In this document: positions 48,225-56,571 of the stretch, piece after piece
How the letters are laid out: the number at the start of each line of letters is the position of its first letter
Position numbering within the stretch: the stretch's first letter is position 1
Assembly: GCF_021173675.1 (NCBI RefSeq)
Contig: NZ_JAIHON010000022.1
Coordinates: 1-64,000, forward strand
Length of the DNA stretch: 64,000 nucleotides
Direction: 5' to 3'
Source: Streptomyces lincolnensis
Lineage (GTDB): Bacteria > Actinomycetota > Actinomycetes > Streptomycetales > Streptomycetaceae
Position numbers and translations under genes: made by a program
Notes under the pieces: generated by a model
What the model saw: the letters and a program-made list of their open reading frames with translations, nothing else
What the model was told of the DNA's origin: nothing
The model's database searches: none

Positions 48225-48881
48225 ATGTCGGGAGAGATCTCGCCCACCGGGAAGAGCTCCGGTGCGGACTCGTCGCCCGAGCTGCGGGCCTCTCATGCAG
48301 ACCGGGACCGAGTGGTGGACGTGCTGCGCATCGCGGCGGGGGACGGCCTGCTGACCGCCGACGAGCTGGACGAGCGCCTGGAAGCCGCCCTGTCCGCTCG
48401 TACCGTCAGGGAGCTCACCGCCCTGACCGCTGACCTGCCGGCCGTGTCCACTTCGACCGGCACCGCAGTATCGGACGTCAAGGACGTCCTCCGGATCGAG
48501 GGGATTCACAGTGGTGCGGTCAAGCGCGAAGGGCGCTGGGTGGTGCCGCGGAGGCTGGAGCTGGCCACCGCGTGGTGTGAGGTGACGCTCGACTTCACGC
48601 AGGCAGTGATCACGCAGGACACCTTGCGGATCGACATGAACACGGTAGGCAAGAAACTGACGCTGATCACCAAGCCAGGCATCGTGGTCGACACCGGCGC
48701 CCTGAGCCTCGTACACAGCAAGATCAAGGTCCGTCAGGCTCCAGACCCCGGAACGCCGATCACGTTGCGTGTGGAACTGGCCGGCACGACGACCCACGGC
48801 CACGTCGTGGTACGGCACCCGCGGCGGACGTTCGGACAGTGGCTGCTGCGCAAGCCCGCTTCCCTGCCCTCAGACGATTGA
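48225..48881 (+). CDS. DUF1707 (SHOCT-like) domain protein
   Basis: A 218-residue protein. The N-terminal DUF1707 domain is complete: ELRASHADRDRVVDVLRIAA, then GLLTADELDERLEAAL and ARTVRELTALTADLP (about residues 20-76). The C-terminal ~120 residues form a beta-rich DUF2154/LiaF-like region (WCEVTLDFTQAVI, LRIDMNTVGKKLTLI). No membrane segment is visible. Function of the family is unknown, though many members are tied to envelope stress. The ATG at 48225 is the first in the frame; its ribosome site is weak (GGAAGC). It is divergent from csp. Confidence 0.85.
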   Translation: MSGEISPTGKSSGADSSPELRASHADRDRVVDVLRIAAGDGLLTADELDERLEAALSARTVRELTALTADLPAVSTSTGTAVSDVKDVLRIEGIHSGAVKREGRWVVPRRLELATAWCEVTLDFTQAVITQDTLRIDMNTVGKKLTLITKPGIVVDTGALSLVHSKIKVRQAPDPGTPITLRVELAGTTTHGHVVVRHPRRTFGQWLLRKPASLPSDD

Positions 48882-49290
48882 CAGTCGGAACTCGCCGCCG
48901 CCAAGCAGTTCCGCGCCGCCCTGGACCGACGTACCGAGCGGCGGGAGCCCCTTTCGTCACGCCTTACCGCGCTGCTCCCCATGCTTCGCGCGGTGATACT
49001 CGATGTCGGCGGGTGTCTGGTGGACGAGCAAGGCCGCGACCACCGCGAGGTCTTCCAGGAGCTCCGGCCCGGCTTCGACCTGTACGACGAGCGCGAGAAG
49101 CGAGCTGCAAGAGGCCTGCTGCGGGATGACGTCCGCTCACACAGCGCAGCGATTCGACAAGCGGCACGTCGAGCGCCCGAGGCCGGCACGGTCGGCGGCT
49201 GGGGCCAGTCGCACGGTCGGCGGGATGGCCGTCCACTCGGGCCAGCCACGGGCCAGCCAGTGATCATGAGATCTAGCCGAAAACGGACAC
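48882..49290 (+). pseudogene. Possible decayed coding sequence (HAD-like fragment)
   Basis: Frames from about 48890 read SELAAAKQFRAALDRRTERR and, from 48981, MLRAVILDVGGCLVDEQGRD, which resembles the first motif of HAD phosphatases (DxGG.L). The sequence then turns into unrelated text and loses the later HAD motifs. The reading continues into the tRNA-Lys region without a proper end. This looks like a truncated or frame-shifted gene, but chance similarity is possible. Confidence 0.3.
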
Positions 49291-49323
49291 GCCCCCAGCT
49301 CGAACTACCTCTGAGCTGGGGGC
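49291..49323 (-). terminator. Terminator of tRNA-Lys
   Basis: An 11-bp stem (GCCCCCAGCTC/GAGCTGGGGGC) with an 11-nt loop, followed on the minus strand by GTGTCCGTTTTCGG, 8 bp beyond the tRNA 3' end. Confidence 0.88.
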
Positions 49324-49330
49324 GACCCGG

Positions 49331-49403
49331 TAGGCCCTGTGGGACTCGAACCCACAACCAATGGATTAAAAGTCCACTGCTCTGCCAATTGAGCTAAGGG
49401 CCC
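49331..49403 (-). tRNA. tRNA-Lys(TTT)
   Basis: A 73-nt cloverleaf without CCA. The anticodon loop is CTTTTAA (anticodon TTT). The acceptor stem is GGGCCCT/AGGGCCT with a G:U first pair, and the T-arm is GTGGGTTCGAGTCCCAC. The discriminator is A. Confidence 0.95.
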
Positions 49404-49510
49404 TTGGCGATGTTGCGATGTTGCCTCCCCGAGCATAGCCGCAGGAGGCCGTGTCGCCGATCGGGTATCGGTGACACGGGCCTGTCGGCGGGGGGATCGT
49501 GAGGGGAGTG

Positions 49511-51064
49511 TTATGGATCGACCGGTTCGGGGGCGTTCGCGCGGGCGGCCTCGCGGGTGCGGGTGCGTTCGTGGTCGGGGTTGAGGAACCAGTGGCGGGC
49601 GGAGGCCAGCCACCAGATCCAGGCGAAGCCGAGGACGACGAGGACGGCGACCGGGGCGTAGTTGAAGGTCTCCCAGGTGACCGGGGAGACCTGCGGCAGC
49701 ATGAACAGGACCGTGATCACGCCGACCCAGGCCACCGCGACCAGCCCGATCGCCCGTGACCAGCGGCCCAGATGCCACGGCCCCCGCTCGAACGCCTCGC
49801 CCTTGCGCAGCCGCAACAGCGTCGGGATGACGTAGGCGATGTAGAGGCCGATGACGGCGATGGACGTCACGGCCGCGTAGGCGGTCACGTTGATCAGATA
49901 GGGCAGGCCGAGGACGAGCGCGCCGCCCGCCGCCAGCCATACCGCCGCCACGGGAGTGCGGGTGCGGGGGCTGACCGTGTGCCAGACGTGCGAGAAGGGC
50001 AGCGCGCCGTCGCGGGAGAAGGCGTAGATCATGCGGCTGTTGGCGGTCACGGAGGCCATGCCGCAGAACAGCTGGGCGCCGATCACGACCAAGAGGAGGA
50101 GCTTGCCGGCCGTGGCGCCGAGCGCGTCCAACAGGATCTGGGCCGGCGGTGCGCCCGTGGGCGAGGAGAGGGCCCCGTCGTAGGACTGGATGGCGAAGGT
50201 GAAGCCCAGGAGCAGCACGAACCCCGCTATCCATGACGTCCAGATGGACTGGACGATGCCCTTCGGGCCGGCCGTGGACGCGTCGTGCGTCTCCTCCGTC
50301 ATGTGGGCCGAGGCGTCGTAGCCGGTGAAGGTGTACTGAGCCATCAGCAACCCCAACAGCACCACATACACCCCGCTGCCCCAGCCCGTGTTGTTCACGA
50401 ACTCGCCGAACACGAAGGACGCGGACTGGTGCTGGTCGGGGGCGAAGGTCAGCGCGCCGACGATCACCGCGACACCCACCACGTGCCACCACACGCTCAC
50501 ACTGTTCAGCAGCGCGACGATCCGCACGCCGAAGGTGTTCAGCAGGCCGTGCAGGACCAGGATCCCGGCGAAGAGCAGGATCGTGCGGCCGGGGGTGACC
50601 TCGAAGTCGAACTGGAGGTTCAGGTACGCGCCCAGGAAGGACGCGGCCCCGAAGTCGATGCCCGCGGTCACCGCGACCTGGCCCAGCACGTTGAACCAGC
50701 CGGTGAACCAGGCCCAGGCGGCCGCGGACCGCGGCGGGGCCAGCCGGTGCGCCCAGAAGTACAGGCCGGCCGAGGTCGGGTAGGCCGAGCAGATCTCGGC
50801 CATCGCCAGGCCGACGAACAGCGTCATCAGGCCCACGGCCACCCAGCCCCAGGTGATCACGGCCGGGCCGCCGGTGTTCATGCCGAACAGATACAGCGTC
50901 AGGCAGCCCGACAGGACCGAGATGATCGTGAAGGAGACCGCGTAGTTGGAGAACGCCGACATGCGGCGGGCCAGGACCTGCGTGTAGCCGAGCTGGGCAA
51001 GCCGTTCCTCGTCCGAGAGCCCCGAAGGCCCGGACTGCCCGCTCTCTATGGCGTCATCTGTCAT
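49511..51064 (-). CDS. APC-family amino-acid permease
   Basis: A 517-residue membrane transporter with about 12 hydrophobic segments after a polar N-terminus. Motifs of the amino-acid/choline (GABA permease) group are visible: AFSNYAVSFTIISVLSGCLT, AEICSAYPTSAGLYFWAHRL, and QYTFTGYDASAHMTEETHDA. These place it in the ACT/GabP-like subfamily that moves GABA, choline or bulky amino acids by proton symport. Substrate cannot be fixed. The ATG has only a GGGGG stretch directly before it, so an upstream start is possible. The tRNA-Lys gene lies downstream. Confidence 0.9.
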   Translation of the reverse strand: MTDDAIESGQSGPSGLSDEERLAQLGYTQVLARRMSAFSNYAVSFTIISVLSGCLTLYLFGMNTGGPAVITWGWVAVGLMTLFVGLAMAEICSAYPTSAGLYFWAHRLAPPRSAAAWAWFTGWFNVLGQVAVTAGIDFGAASFLGAYLNLQFDFEVTPGRTILLFAGILVLHGLLNTFGVRIVALLNSVSVWWHVVGVAVIVGALTFAPDQHQSASFVFGEFVNNTGWGSGVYVVLLGLLMAQYTFTGYDASAHMTEETHDASTAGPKGIVQSIWTSWIAGFVLLLGFTFAIQSYDGALSSPTGAPPAQILLDALGATAGKLLLLVVIGAQLFCGMASVTANSRMIYAFSRDGALPFSHVWHTVSPRTRTPVAAVWLAAGGALVLGLPYLINVTAYAAVTSIAVIGLYIAYVIPTLLRLRKGEAFERGPWHLGRWSRAIGLVAVAWVGVITVLFMLPQVSPVTWETFNYAPVAVLVVLGFAWIWWLASARHWFLNPDHERTRTREAARANAPEPVDP

Positions 51065-51112
51065 GCCCCCAGCGATTCCCACACCGGGGGCGTGACACAC
51101 GTCACAACTTGG

Positions 51113-54100
51113 CTAGAAGACGCCCTTGTAACCCTGCCAACCGCTCGCGATCTTCGTACGGCCGCCGAACGACCCCTTGCCGTCACCGTTGTTGCGGTAG
51201 ACGCTCCCGCCGGAGTCCCTCGACACCAGGTCGGCCTTCCCGTCCCCGGTGACGTCCCCGACGCCGACCACGACGTTGTACGACCCGCCCCAGGCGCCGA
51301 ACAGCTTGGCTCGCGCCCCGAAGGTGCCGTTGGCCCTGCCGTAGTAGCGGTACAGCGTGTTGGCCGTGTCCTGCGCGAGCAGGTCCCCGACACCGTCGCC
51401 GTTGAGGTCGCCGACACCGACGACCTTCTTGTACGTCTTCCAGTTGTCGTAGAGCTTCACCCGGGCCGAGAGCTTGCCGGTGGCGGTGCCCTTGTAGAGG
51501 TAGACCGTGCCGGTCGAGGCGGCCCGCGCGATCAGGTCCGGGCGGCCGTCGCCCGTCAGGTCGCCGGGTGAGGTCAGGACGTCGTACTGGTTCCAGCCAC
51601 TGGTGCCGAGCGACGTGTACGGCGTCGACGGCTTGACCGCCGCCCCGCAGGCCGGCTTGTACAGGCGCAGGGCGCCGCTGCTCAGCCGGACCAGCACGTC
51701 GTTGCAGCGGTCGCCGCTCAGGTCGCCGTAGGAGACGAACCGCGCGGTGGTGGGCCAGCCGGTGCCGGTGACCTTCCCCGAGAACGTCCCCTTGCCCGTG
51801 CCCTGCTGGAAGGCCAGGGCGCCGGATGCGTCGAGGGTGAGCAGGTCGCCCACGCCGTCGTCGCCGGCGTGGTCGTGGCGGACGGCGGCACCGCCCGACA
51901 GGGACGTCCTGCCGGTGGTGGTCAGGGGCGCGCCCTGGCCGTCGGCGGGCTGGGCGGTGAGGGTCCAGGCGTAGGTGCCGTTGGGGGCCCAACTCCCGGA
52001 CGTCGTACGGCCGTCCCACGCGGCGGTGATGGCGTTGCGGGCCTCACCTCCGGTGAGGGTGCGCACGACCGTGCCGTCCGCGGCCTTCAGGGTCAGCTTC
52101 CAGGAGGCGGCCGGCTTGGACAGCTGCCAGGACGCCCGGAAGGTGTCCGCCGCCTTGAACGTCGTGGGCGTGGTCGCCCGCGTCGCGGTCAGCGGGGAGG
52201 CGGGCACGCCGCTCGACACGACGTGGACGGCGTTCTCCTTGTCGACGTAGGCGATGCCGCCGCCGAACCGGTCCACGGCCCAGGTACGACGGCGGGAGTC
52301 GCTGCCGTCGGTGGACATCGGGATGCCGAGGTCGCGGGTGACGGCGGTGCCGCCGCTCTGGAACTCCGTCAGGCGCAGATTCGAGCCCGTGTAGCGCTGG
52401 TTGACGAAGTAGCCGTCGCCGAGGAGGCCGCCCCTACCCGCGGGCAGGGCGATCTTCTCGCCGCTGGTCACGTTGACCACGCCGTGCTGGCGGAACTGCT
52501 CGCAGGTCCAGTACAGCCACGGCCCGGCGCTCTGGAGCTCGACCGGCACACAGGGCGCGCCCGTGTCGAGGGTCCCGGTGTCCTTGCCGGTCGCCAGGTC
52601 CTTGCGGGCGACCGTGCCGGCGGTGGCCGTCGCCGCGTAGAGCGTGCCGCCCCACACGGTCGCGCCCACCTGCGCCCGCTGGTCGACGACCGAGCCGGTG
52701 TCGAGATCGGCGACGATCGTCACGCCGTCCGCCACCGGCATCCCCGGGACCGTGGGCCGGCCGCTCTGGTAGACGGCGTACCGGCCGGTGGACTCGGTGA
52801 GCCGCCCGTCGGAGCTCCCGGTCAGGGCGCGGTCCGCCTGGTCGGGCCCGCGGCGGCCGACGATCTCGACCTGCGCGGGGCTCTGCTGGAAATTGCGGAC
52901 CTGGTAGACGGTCCGCCCGTCACCGCTGTTGAACAGCTGGGTGCACAGCGACTGCCCGCAGACCGTGTAGTCGTACGACCGTCCGCTCTCCCGTCCGGCG
53001 TACACCGGGTCGGAGGCGGCGGTGGGCGCCTGGGCGGGGGTGAGGACGCGGTTGTAGAAGCCGGCGCCCTGGGGGCCCTCCTTCTCCACGGTGGACAGCA
53101 CGCCCGCGCTCAGCGCGATCGCGTCCACGCCCGCCGCGACCGGGTCCAGGCGCCGCAGCTTCTCCAGGCGGGGCAGGCCGTCCGCGCCGACCGTGGCCTT
53201 CTGGACGTACCAGTCCGCCGACGAGGTCCCGCCGAGCACGGCGACACCGCCGCCCGGGGTCTGCACGGCCTCCTTGTCGGCCTTCTCCAGCAGGGTCCGG
53301 CGCTGCCCGTCGAAGGAGAGGGCGACGAGGTTCCGCTTGAGCGCCGCGTCCGTGCCGTCGGCCTGGGTGAAGGTCAGCAGCCAGCCGTCCAGCAGCCCGA
53401 TCTTTGAGATGTCCAGGTCGGAGGGGACCGGGAAGGTCCGCTCGGGCGCGTCCAGGTCGGTGCGGGAGCGCACATGGGCGACCCGTTCGGGGTCGATCCA
53501 CAGGAGGTCGTCGCCGGCGAGCGCGACGGAGGCGGTCCAGCCGGTGTCCGCGGCGAGCGGGCGCAGCTGTCCCGTCGTCAGGTCGATCAGGCCGAAGTGG
53601 TCGAAGTCGCCGGACTCCGCGCCGCCCGAGGTGGAGAACCGTACGACGGCCTCCCGCGCGTCGCCCGCGACCAGCCGCACCTGCTTGAGGTCCGTGCCCT
53701 CGGGCCAGCCGGTGACGGCGACCTTGGCGTCGGCCACCGGATTGTCGGCGGGCAGCAGGTACCAGCCGTCCACCGTCGACAGGTCGCTGTCCGTGAAGTC
53801 CTGCACCAGGACCGTGGAGCCGAGCAGGCCCCTGAAGAGGTCGCCGGAGTCGTACGGCACGGTGAAGCGGCGGGCGGTGCCGTCCGCCATGTTCTCGATG
53901 TCGATCGAGCCCAGGTAGTGGTGGGCCACGTAGTCCGACTCGGCGCCGAACTCGGCGAAGCCGGCGTCCTCGTTGTTGCCGTAGCCGAGCAGGGTGGTCG
54001 TCTGACCCGTGTCGAACCGGGTCCACCGGAACTCCTGCCCGGAGTGCTCGTCGGCGTCCTCCGGCGCGTGCACGAAACCGGTCGCGCCGAAGGAGCCGAG

Positions 54101-54265
54101 CGAGTCCGCGCGAGGCACGGCACGCCAGTTGGGCGTGATGTCGAGCTGGGCCGGTGTGTCCGCGGCGACGGCCGGGGCGGCCAGGACGGGGGTGAGCCCG
54201 AGTCCCAGGGCCAGGATGCCGGCCGTGGCCCCCGCTCTGATCATGTGGCGCCGCATCAGCCGCAT
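51113..54265 (-). CDS. Secreted FG-GAP (VCBS) repeat protein, large
   Basis: A 1050-residue exported protein. A Sec-type signal (RRHMIRAGATAGILALGLGL...AAPAVAAD) covers residues ~5-39. The middle ~650 residues read as beta-propeller-like sequence. A FlgD-like Ig segment (SWKLTLKAADGTVVRTLTGG) follows. The C-terminus has four FG-GAP/VCBS repeats, each with a calcium-loop D-x-[ND]-G-D-G (DLTGDGRPDL, DLNGDGVGDL, DVTGDGKADL). Cell-surface adhesion or polysaccharide contact is possible; function is unproven. Its ATG shares one base with the TGA of the upstream paralogue (TGATG), so translation is coupled. Confidence 0.85.
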   Translation of the reverse strand: MRLMRRHMIRAGATAGILALGLGLTPVLAAPAVAADTPAQLDITPNWRAVPRADSLGSFGATGFVHAPEDADEHSGQEFRWTRFDTGQTTTLLGYGNNEDAGFAEFGAESDYVAHHYLGSIDIENMADGTARRFTVPYDSGDLFRGLLGSTVLVQDFTDSDLSTVDGWYLLPADNPVADAKVAVTGWPEGTDLKQVRLVAGDAREAVVRFSTSGGAESGDFDHFGLIDLTTGQLRPLAADTGWTASVALAGDDLLWIDPERVAHVRSRTDLDAPERTFPVPSDLDISKIGLLDGWLLTFTQADGTDAALKRNLVALSFDGQRRTLLEKADKEAVQTPGGGVAVLGGTSSADWYVQKATVGADGLPRLEKLRRLDPVAAGVDAIALSAGVLSTVEKEGPQGAGFYNRVLTPAQAPTAASDPVYAGRESGRSYDYTVCGQSLCTQLFNSGDGRTVYQVRNFQQSPAQVEIVGRRGPDQADRALTGSSDGRLTESTGRYAVYQSGRPTVPGMPVADGVTIVADLDTGSVVDQRAQVGATVWGGTLYAATATAGTVARKDLATGKDTGTLDTGAPCVPVELQSAGPWLYWTCEQFRQHGVVNVTSGEKIALPAGRGGLLGDGYFVNQRYTGSNLRLTEFQSGGTAVTRDLGIPMSTDGSDSRRRTWAVDRFGGGIAYVDKENAVHVVSSGVPASPLTATRATTPTTFKAADTFRASWQLSKPAASWKLTLKAADGTVVRTLTGGEARNAITAAWDGRTTSGSWAPNGTYAWTLTAQPADGQGAPLTTTGRTSLSGGAAVRHDHAGDDGVGDLLTLDASGALAFQQGTGKGTFSGKVTGTGWPTTARFVSYGDLSGDRCNDVLVRLSSGALRLYKPACGAAVKPSTPYTSLGTSGWNQYDVLTSPGDLTGDGRPDLIARAASTGTVYLYKGTATGKLSARVKLYDNWKTYKKVVGVGDLNGDGVGDLLAQDTANTLYRYYGRANGTFGARAKLFGAWGGSYNVVVGVGDVTGDGKADLVSRDSGGSVYRNNGDGKGSFGGRTKIASGWQGYKGVF

Positions 54266-56385
54266 CAGAAGATCCCCCTGTATCCCTGCCAGCCGGTCGC
54301 GATCTTCGTGCGCGCCCCGAACGAGCCCTTGCCGTTGCCGTTGTTGCGGAAGAGGTTGCCCGCGGTGTCCCGGGAGACCAGGTCGTTCCTGCCGTCGCCG
54401 GTGATGTCGCCGACGCCGACGATCACGTTGTACGAGGTCCCCCAGTTGGAGAAGACCTTCACCCGCTCCTTGACCTGGCCGCTCGCGGTGCCGTCGTAGC
54501 GCCACAGCGTCCCGGCCTTGTCCTGCACCAGCACGTCCCCGAAGCCGTCGCCGTTGAGGTCACCGGCACCGACGATCTTCTTGTACGTCGCCCAGCTGCG
54601 GATCTTCACGCCCGCCTTGAGCTTGCTCGCGCCGTCGTTGGCGAACAGGTAGACGTCCCCGGTCGATGCCTTGCGGGCCAGCAGGTCGGTGCGGCCGTCA
54701 CCGGTGAGGTCGCCGGGGGCGGTCAGGACGTTGTAGGCGTTCCAGCCGGTGCCGAGGGAGGTGTGGCTGCTCGCCGGGGCGTACGAGCCGCTGCCGCACT
54801 TGCCCGCGTAGCGGCGCAGCTCGCCGTTCGGCATGCGGACCAGCATCTCGGCGCAACGGTCCTTGCCCATGTCGCCGAAGGGGACGGCGACCGTGCCCGC
54901 GGGCCAGCCGGACGCGCTCTGCTTGAAGTCGAACTTGCCGCCGCCGTTGGTGAACTGAAGGCTCAGCGTGCCCGAGGAGTTGAGGGTGACCAGCTCGCCG
55001 TAGGCGTACCCGCCCTGGTCGTGGTGGCCCTGGCGGCCGCCGGTCAGCGCGAACGTGCCGCTGGTGGTGTACGTGCCCACGCCGTCGGCGGCCTTCGCGG
55101 TCAGCGTCCAGGTCTTCTTGCCGTTGTACGCGTAGGCACCCGAGCTGGTCTTCCCGTCCCAGGACAGGTCGATGGCCGTACCGCTGCCCTGGAGGGTGCG
55201 GTCGACGCGGCCCTGGGCGTCCTTGACGGTGAAGGTCCAGGTCGCGGGCTTGTTGAGCTGCCAGGTGCTCATCCACGCCATGTTGCCGCCGTTGCGGCCC
55301 GAGGCGTCGAAGTAGGGGTTGTCCAGGTCCGACTCGATCTTCCCGAGCGACTGGGCGGGCACCCCGCTCTGCACGGTCCGGATCACGTTGTCCGTGCCGA
55401 CGTAGGCGATGCCCCCGCCGAACTTGTCCACCGACCAGGTCTGCCGCCGCTGGTCGGCGGTGTTCCCGGCCGGCAGGTCGGCGATCTCGCGGGCGGCGGC
55501 TGCCGTACCGGAGTGGTAGTCCGTCAGCATCAGCTTGCCGGCCGTCCGGTCGTGCTGGACGAGGTAGCCGTCACCGACGAGGGCGGGCCCGGAGGGCACC
55601 TTGATGTTCTTCTTCGCCGTACGGTCGTAGACGCCCGCGGCTCCGGTCGGACCGCAGTTCCAGTAGAGCCAACGGCCGATGACCTGAAGCTCCTTGACCG
55701 TGCAGGGGGCGCCGGTGGAGACGGTCGCGACCGTCTTCTTCCCCTCCAGGTCGTACTGGGTGACGACACCGTTGCCCGAACCCGGCGTCCACAGCGCCGA
55801 ACCCCAGACGGAGGCGGCGGTGATCGAGCGGGTCAGGCGGACGTCCTCGGCGCGGAAGCGGTTCACGGCGTCGACGTACTGCTTGCCGGTGGAGGCCGCG
55901 GTGTAGACGAAGTAGCGGCCGGTGGCGTCGACGAAACGACCGCCGGTGACGTCCGGTTCGGACGCGGAGTGGTAGCTGTTGGGCTCCAGCCAGATCTGGG
56001 CGCGCTCCTTGCCGTACTCGTCGACGCGGAAGTAGCCCACGCCCTGCGTGCCGGTGGACCGCAGGGGCACGCAGTCGCCCGCGTCGCACGGCACCCGCTG
56101 AAGGTGGGTGCCGTCGGCGAAGTAGCCGGCGTATCCGCGGGTGTCCTGCTGGAGCACCGTGGAGCCGTCGGGCGAGAGCTGCCTGCCGACGACGTACTGC
56201 TCGCCGTTCGGCCGGTACTCGACGGTGGTGAGATAGCCGGCCGCGTAGTCGATGCCCCAGACGCCGTCCGTGGCGATCGGCGTCGGGGTGGTGTCCGCGG
56301 CCGCCGGGCCCGCGGCCGTCAGGGTGCCGGCGCCCAGAGCGGCCAGCGAGACAAGAGTGAGTGCGATCCGGGCATGCCGGGTCAA
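54265..56385 (-). CDS. Secreted FG-GAP (VCBS) repeat protein, shorter paralogue
   Basis: A 706-residue exported protein, paralogous to its downstream partner. The signal peptide TRHARIALTLVSLAALGAGT...AAGPAAAD is followed by propeller-like sequence. The FlgD-like TWTFTVKDAQGRVDRTLQGS comes next and then four FG-GAP repeats (DLTGDGRTDL, DLNGDGFGDV, DITGDGRNDL). Both proteins end in an almost identical FGARTKIATGWQGYRGIF-type block. The start is a TTG with GGGAGGG 4-5 bp upstream; no better codon gives a complete signal. The gene lies downstream of a terminator that ends the DEAD helicase transcript, so it has its own promoter in a short A+T-rich gap. Confidence 0.85.
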   Translation of the reverse strand: MTRHARIALTLVSLAALGAGTLTAAGPAAADTTPTPIATDGVWGIDYAAGYLTTVEYRPNGEQYVVGRQLSPDGSTVLQQDTRGYAGYFADGTHLQRVPCDAGDCVPLRSTGTQGVGYFRVDEYGKERAQIWLEPNSYHSASEPDVTGGRFVDATGRYFVYTAASTGKQYVDAVNRFRAEDVRLTRSITAASVWGSALWTPGSGNGVVTQYDLEGKKTVATVSTGAPCTVKELQVIGRWLYWNCGPTGAAGVYDRTAKKNIKVPSGPALVGDGYLVQHDRTAGKLMLTDYHSGTAAAAREIADLPAGNTADQRRQTWSVDKFGGGIAYVGTDNVIRTVQSGVPAQSLGKIESDLDNPYFDASGRNGGNMAWMSTWQLNKPATWTFTVKDAQGRVDRTLQGSGTAIDLSWDGKTSSGAYAYNGKKTWTLTAKAADGVGTYTTSGTFALTGGRQGHHDQGGYAYGELVTLNSSGTLSLQFTNGGGKFDFKQSASGWPAGTVAVPFGDMGKDRCAEMLVRMPNGELRRYAGKCGSGSYAPASSHTSLGTGWNAYNVLTAPGDLTGDGRTDLLARKASTGDVYLFANDGASKLKAGVKIRSWATYKKIVGAGDLNGDGFGDVLVQDKAGTLWRYDGTASGQVKERVKVFSNWGTSYNVIVGVGDITGDGRNDLVSRDTAGNLFRNNGNGKGSFGARTKIATGWQGYRGIF

Positions 56386-56522
56386 GGGTCCCTCCCCAGG
56401 GAAGTCAGAAAAGGCGCGGTGGCAGGCCTCGTGTCTGTCCCCCTCGGCCACGCTCCACCACGCGATGCACGGATGTTAACAACGGCCACACAGGTTGCGG
56501 TAGTCGATAAAACGTGCGAAAA

Positions 56523-56552
56523 GGGCCCGCACGACCGAAGTCGTACGGGCCC
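56523..56552 (-). terminator. Terminator of the second DEAD helicase gene
   Basis: A hairpin of 7 bp (GGGCCCG/CGGGCCC) plus an inner 5-bp stem (ACGAC/GTCGT) with one mismatch, followed on the minus strand by CCCTTTTCGC. Confidence 0.85.
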
Positions 56553-56571
56553 CAGCTCAGCTCACGTTGCG

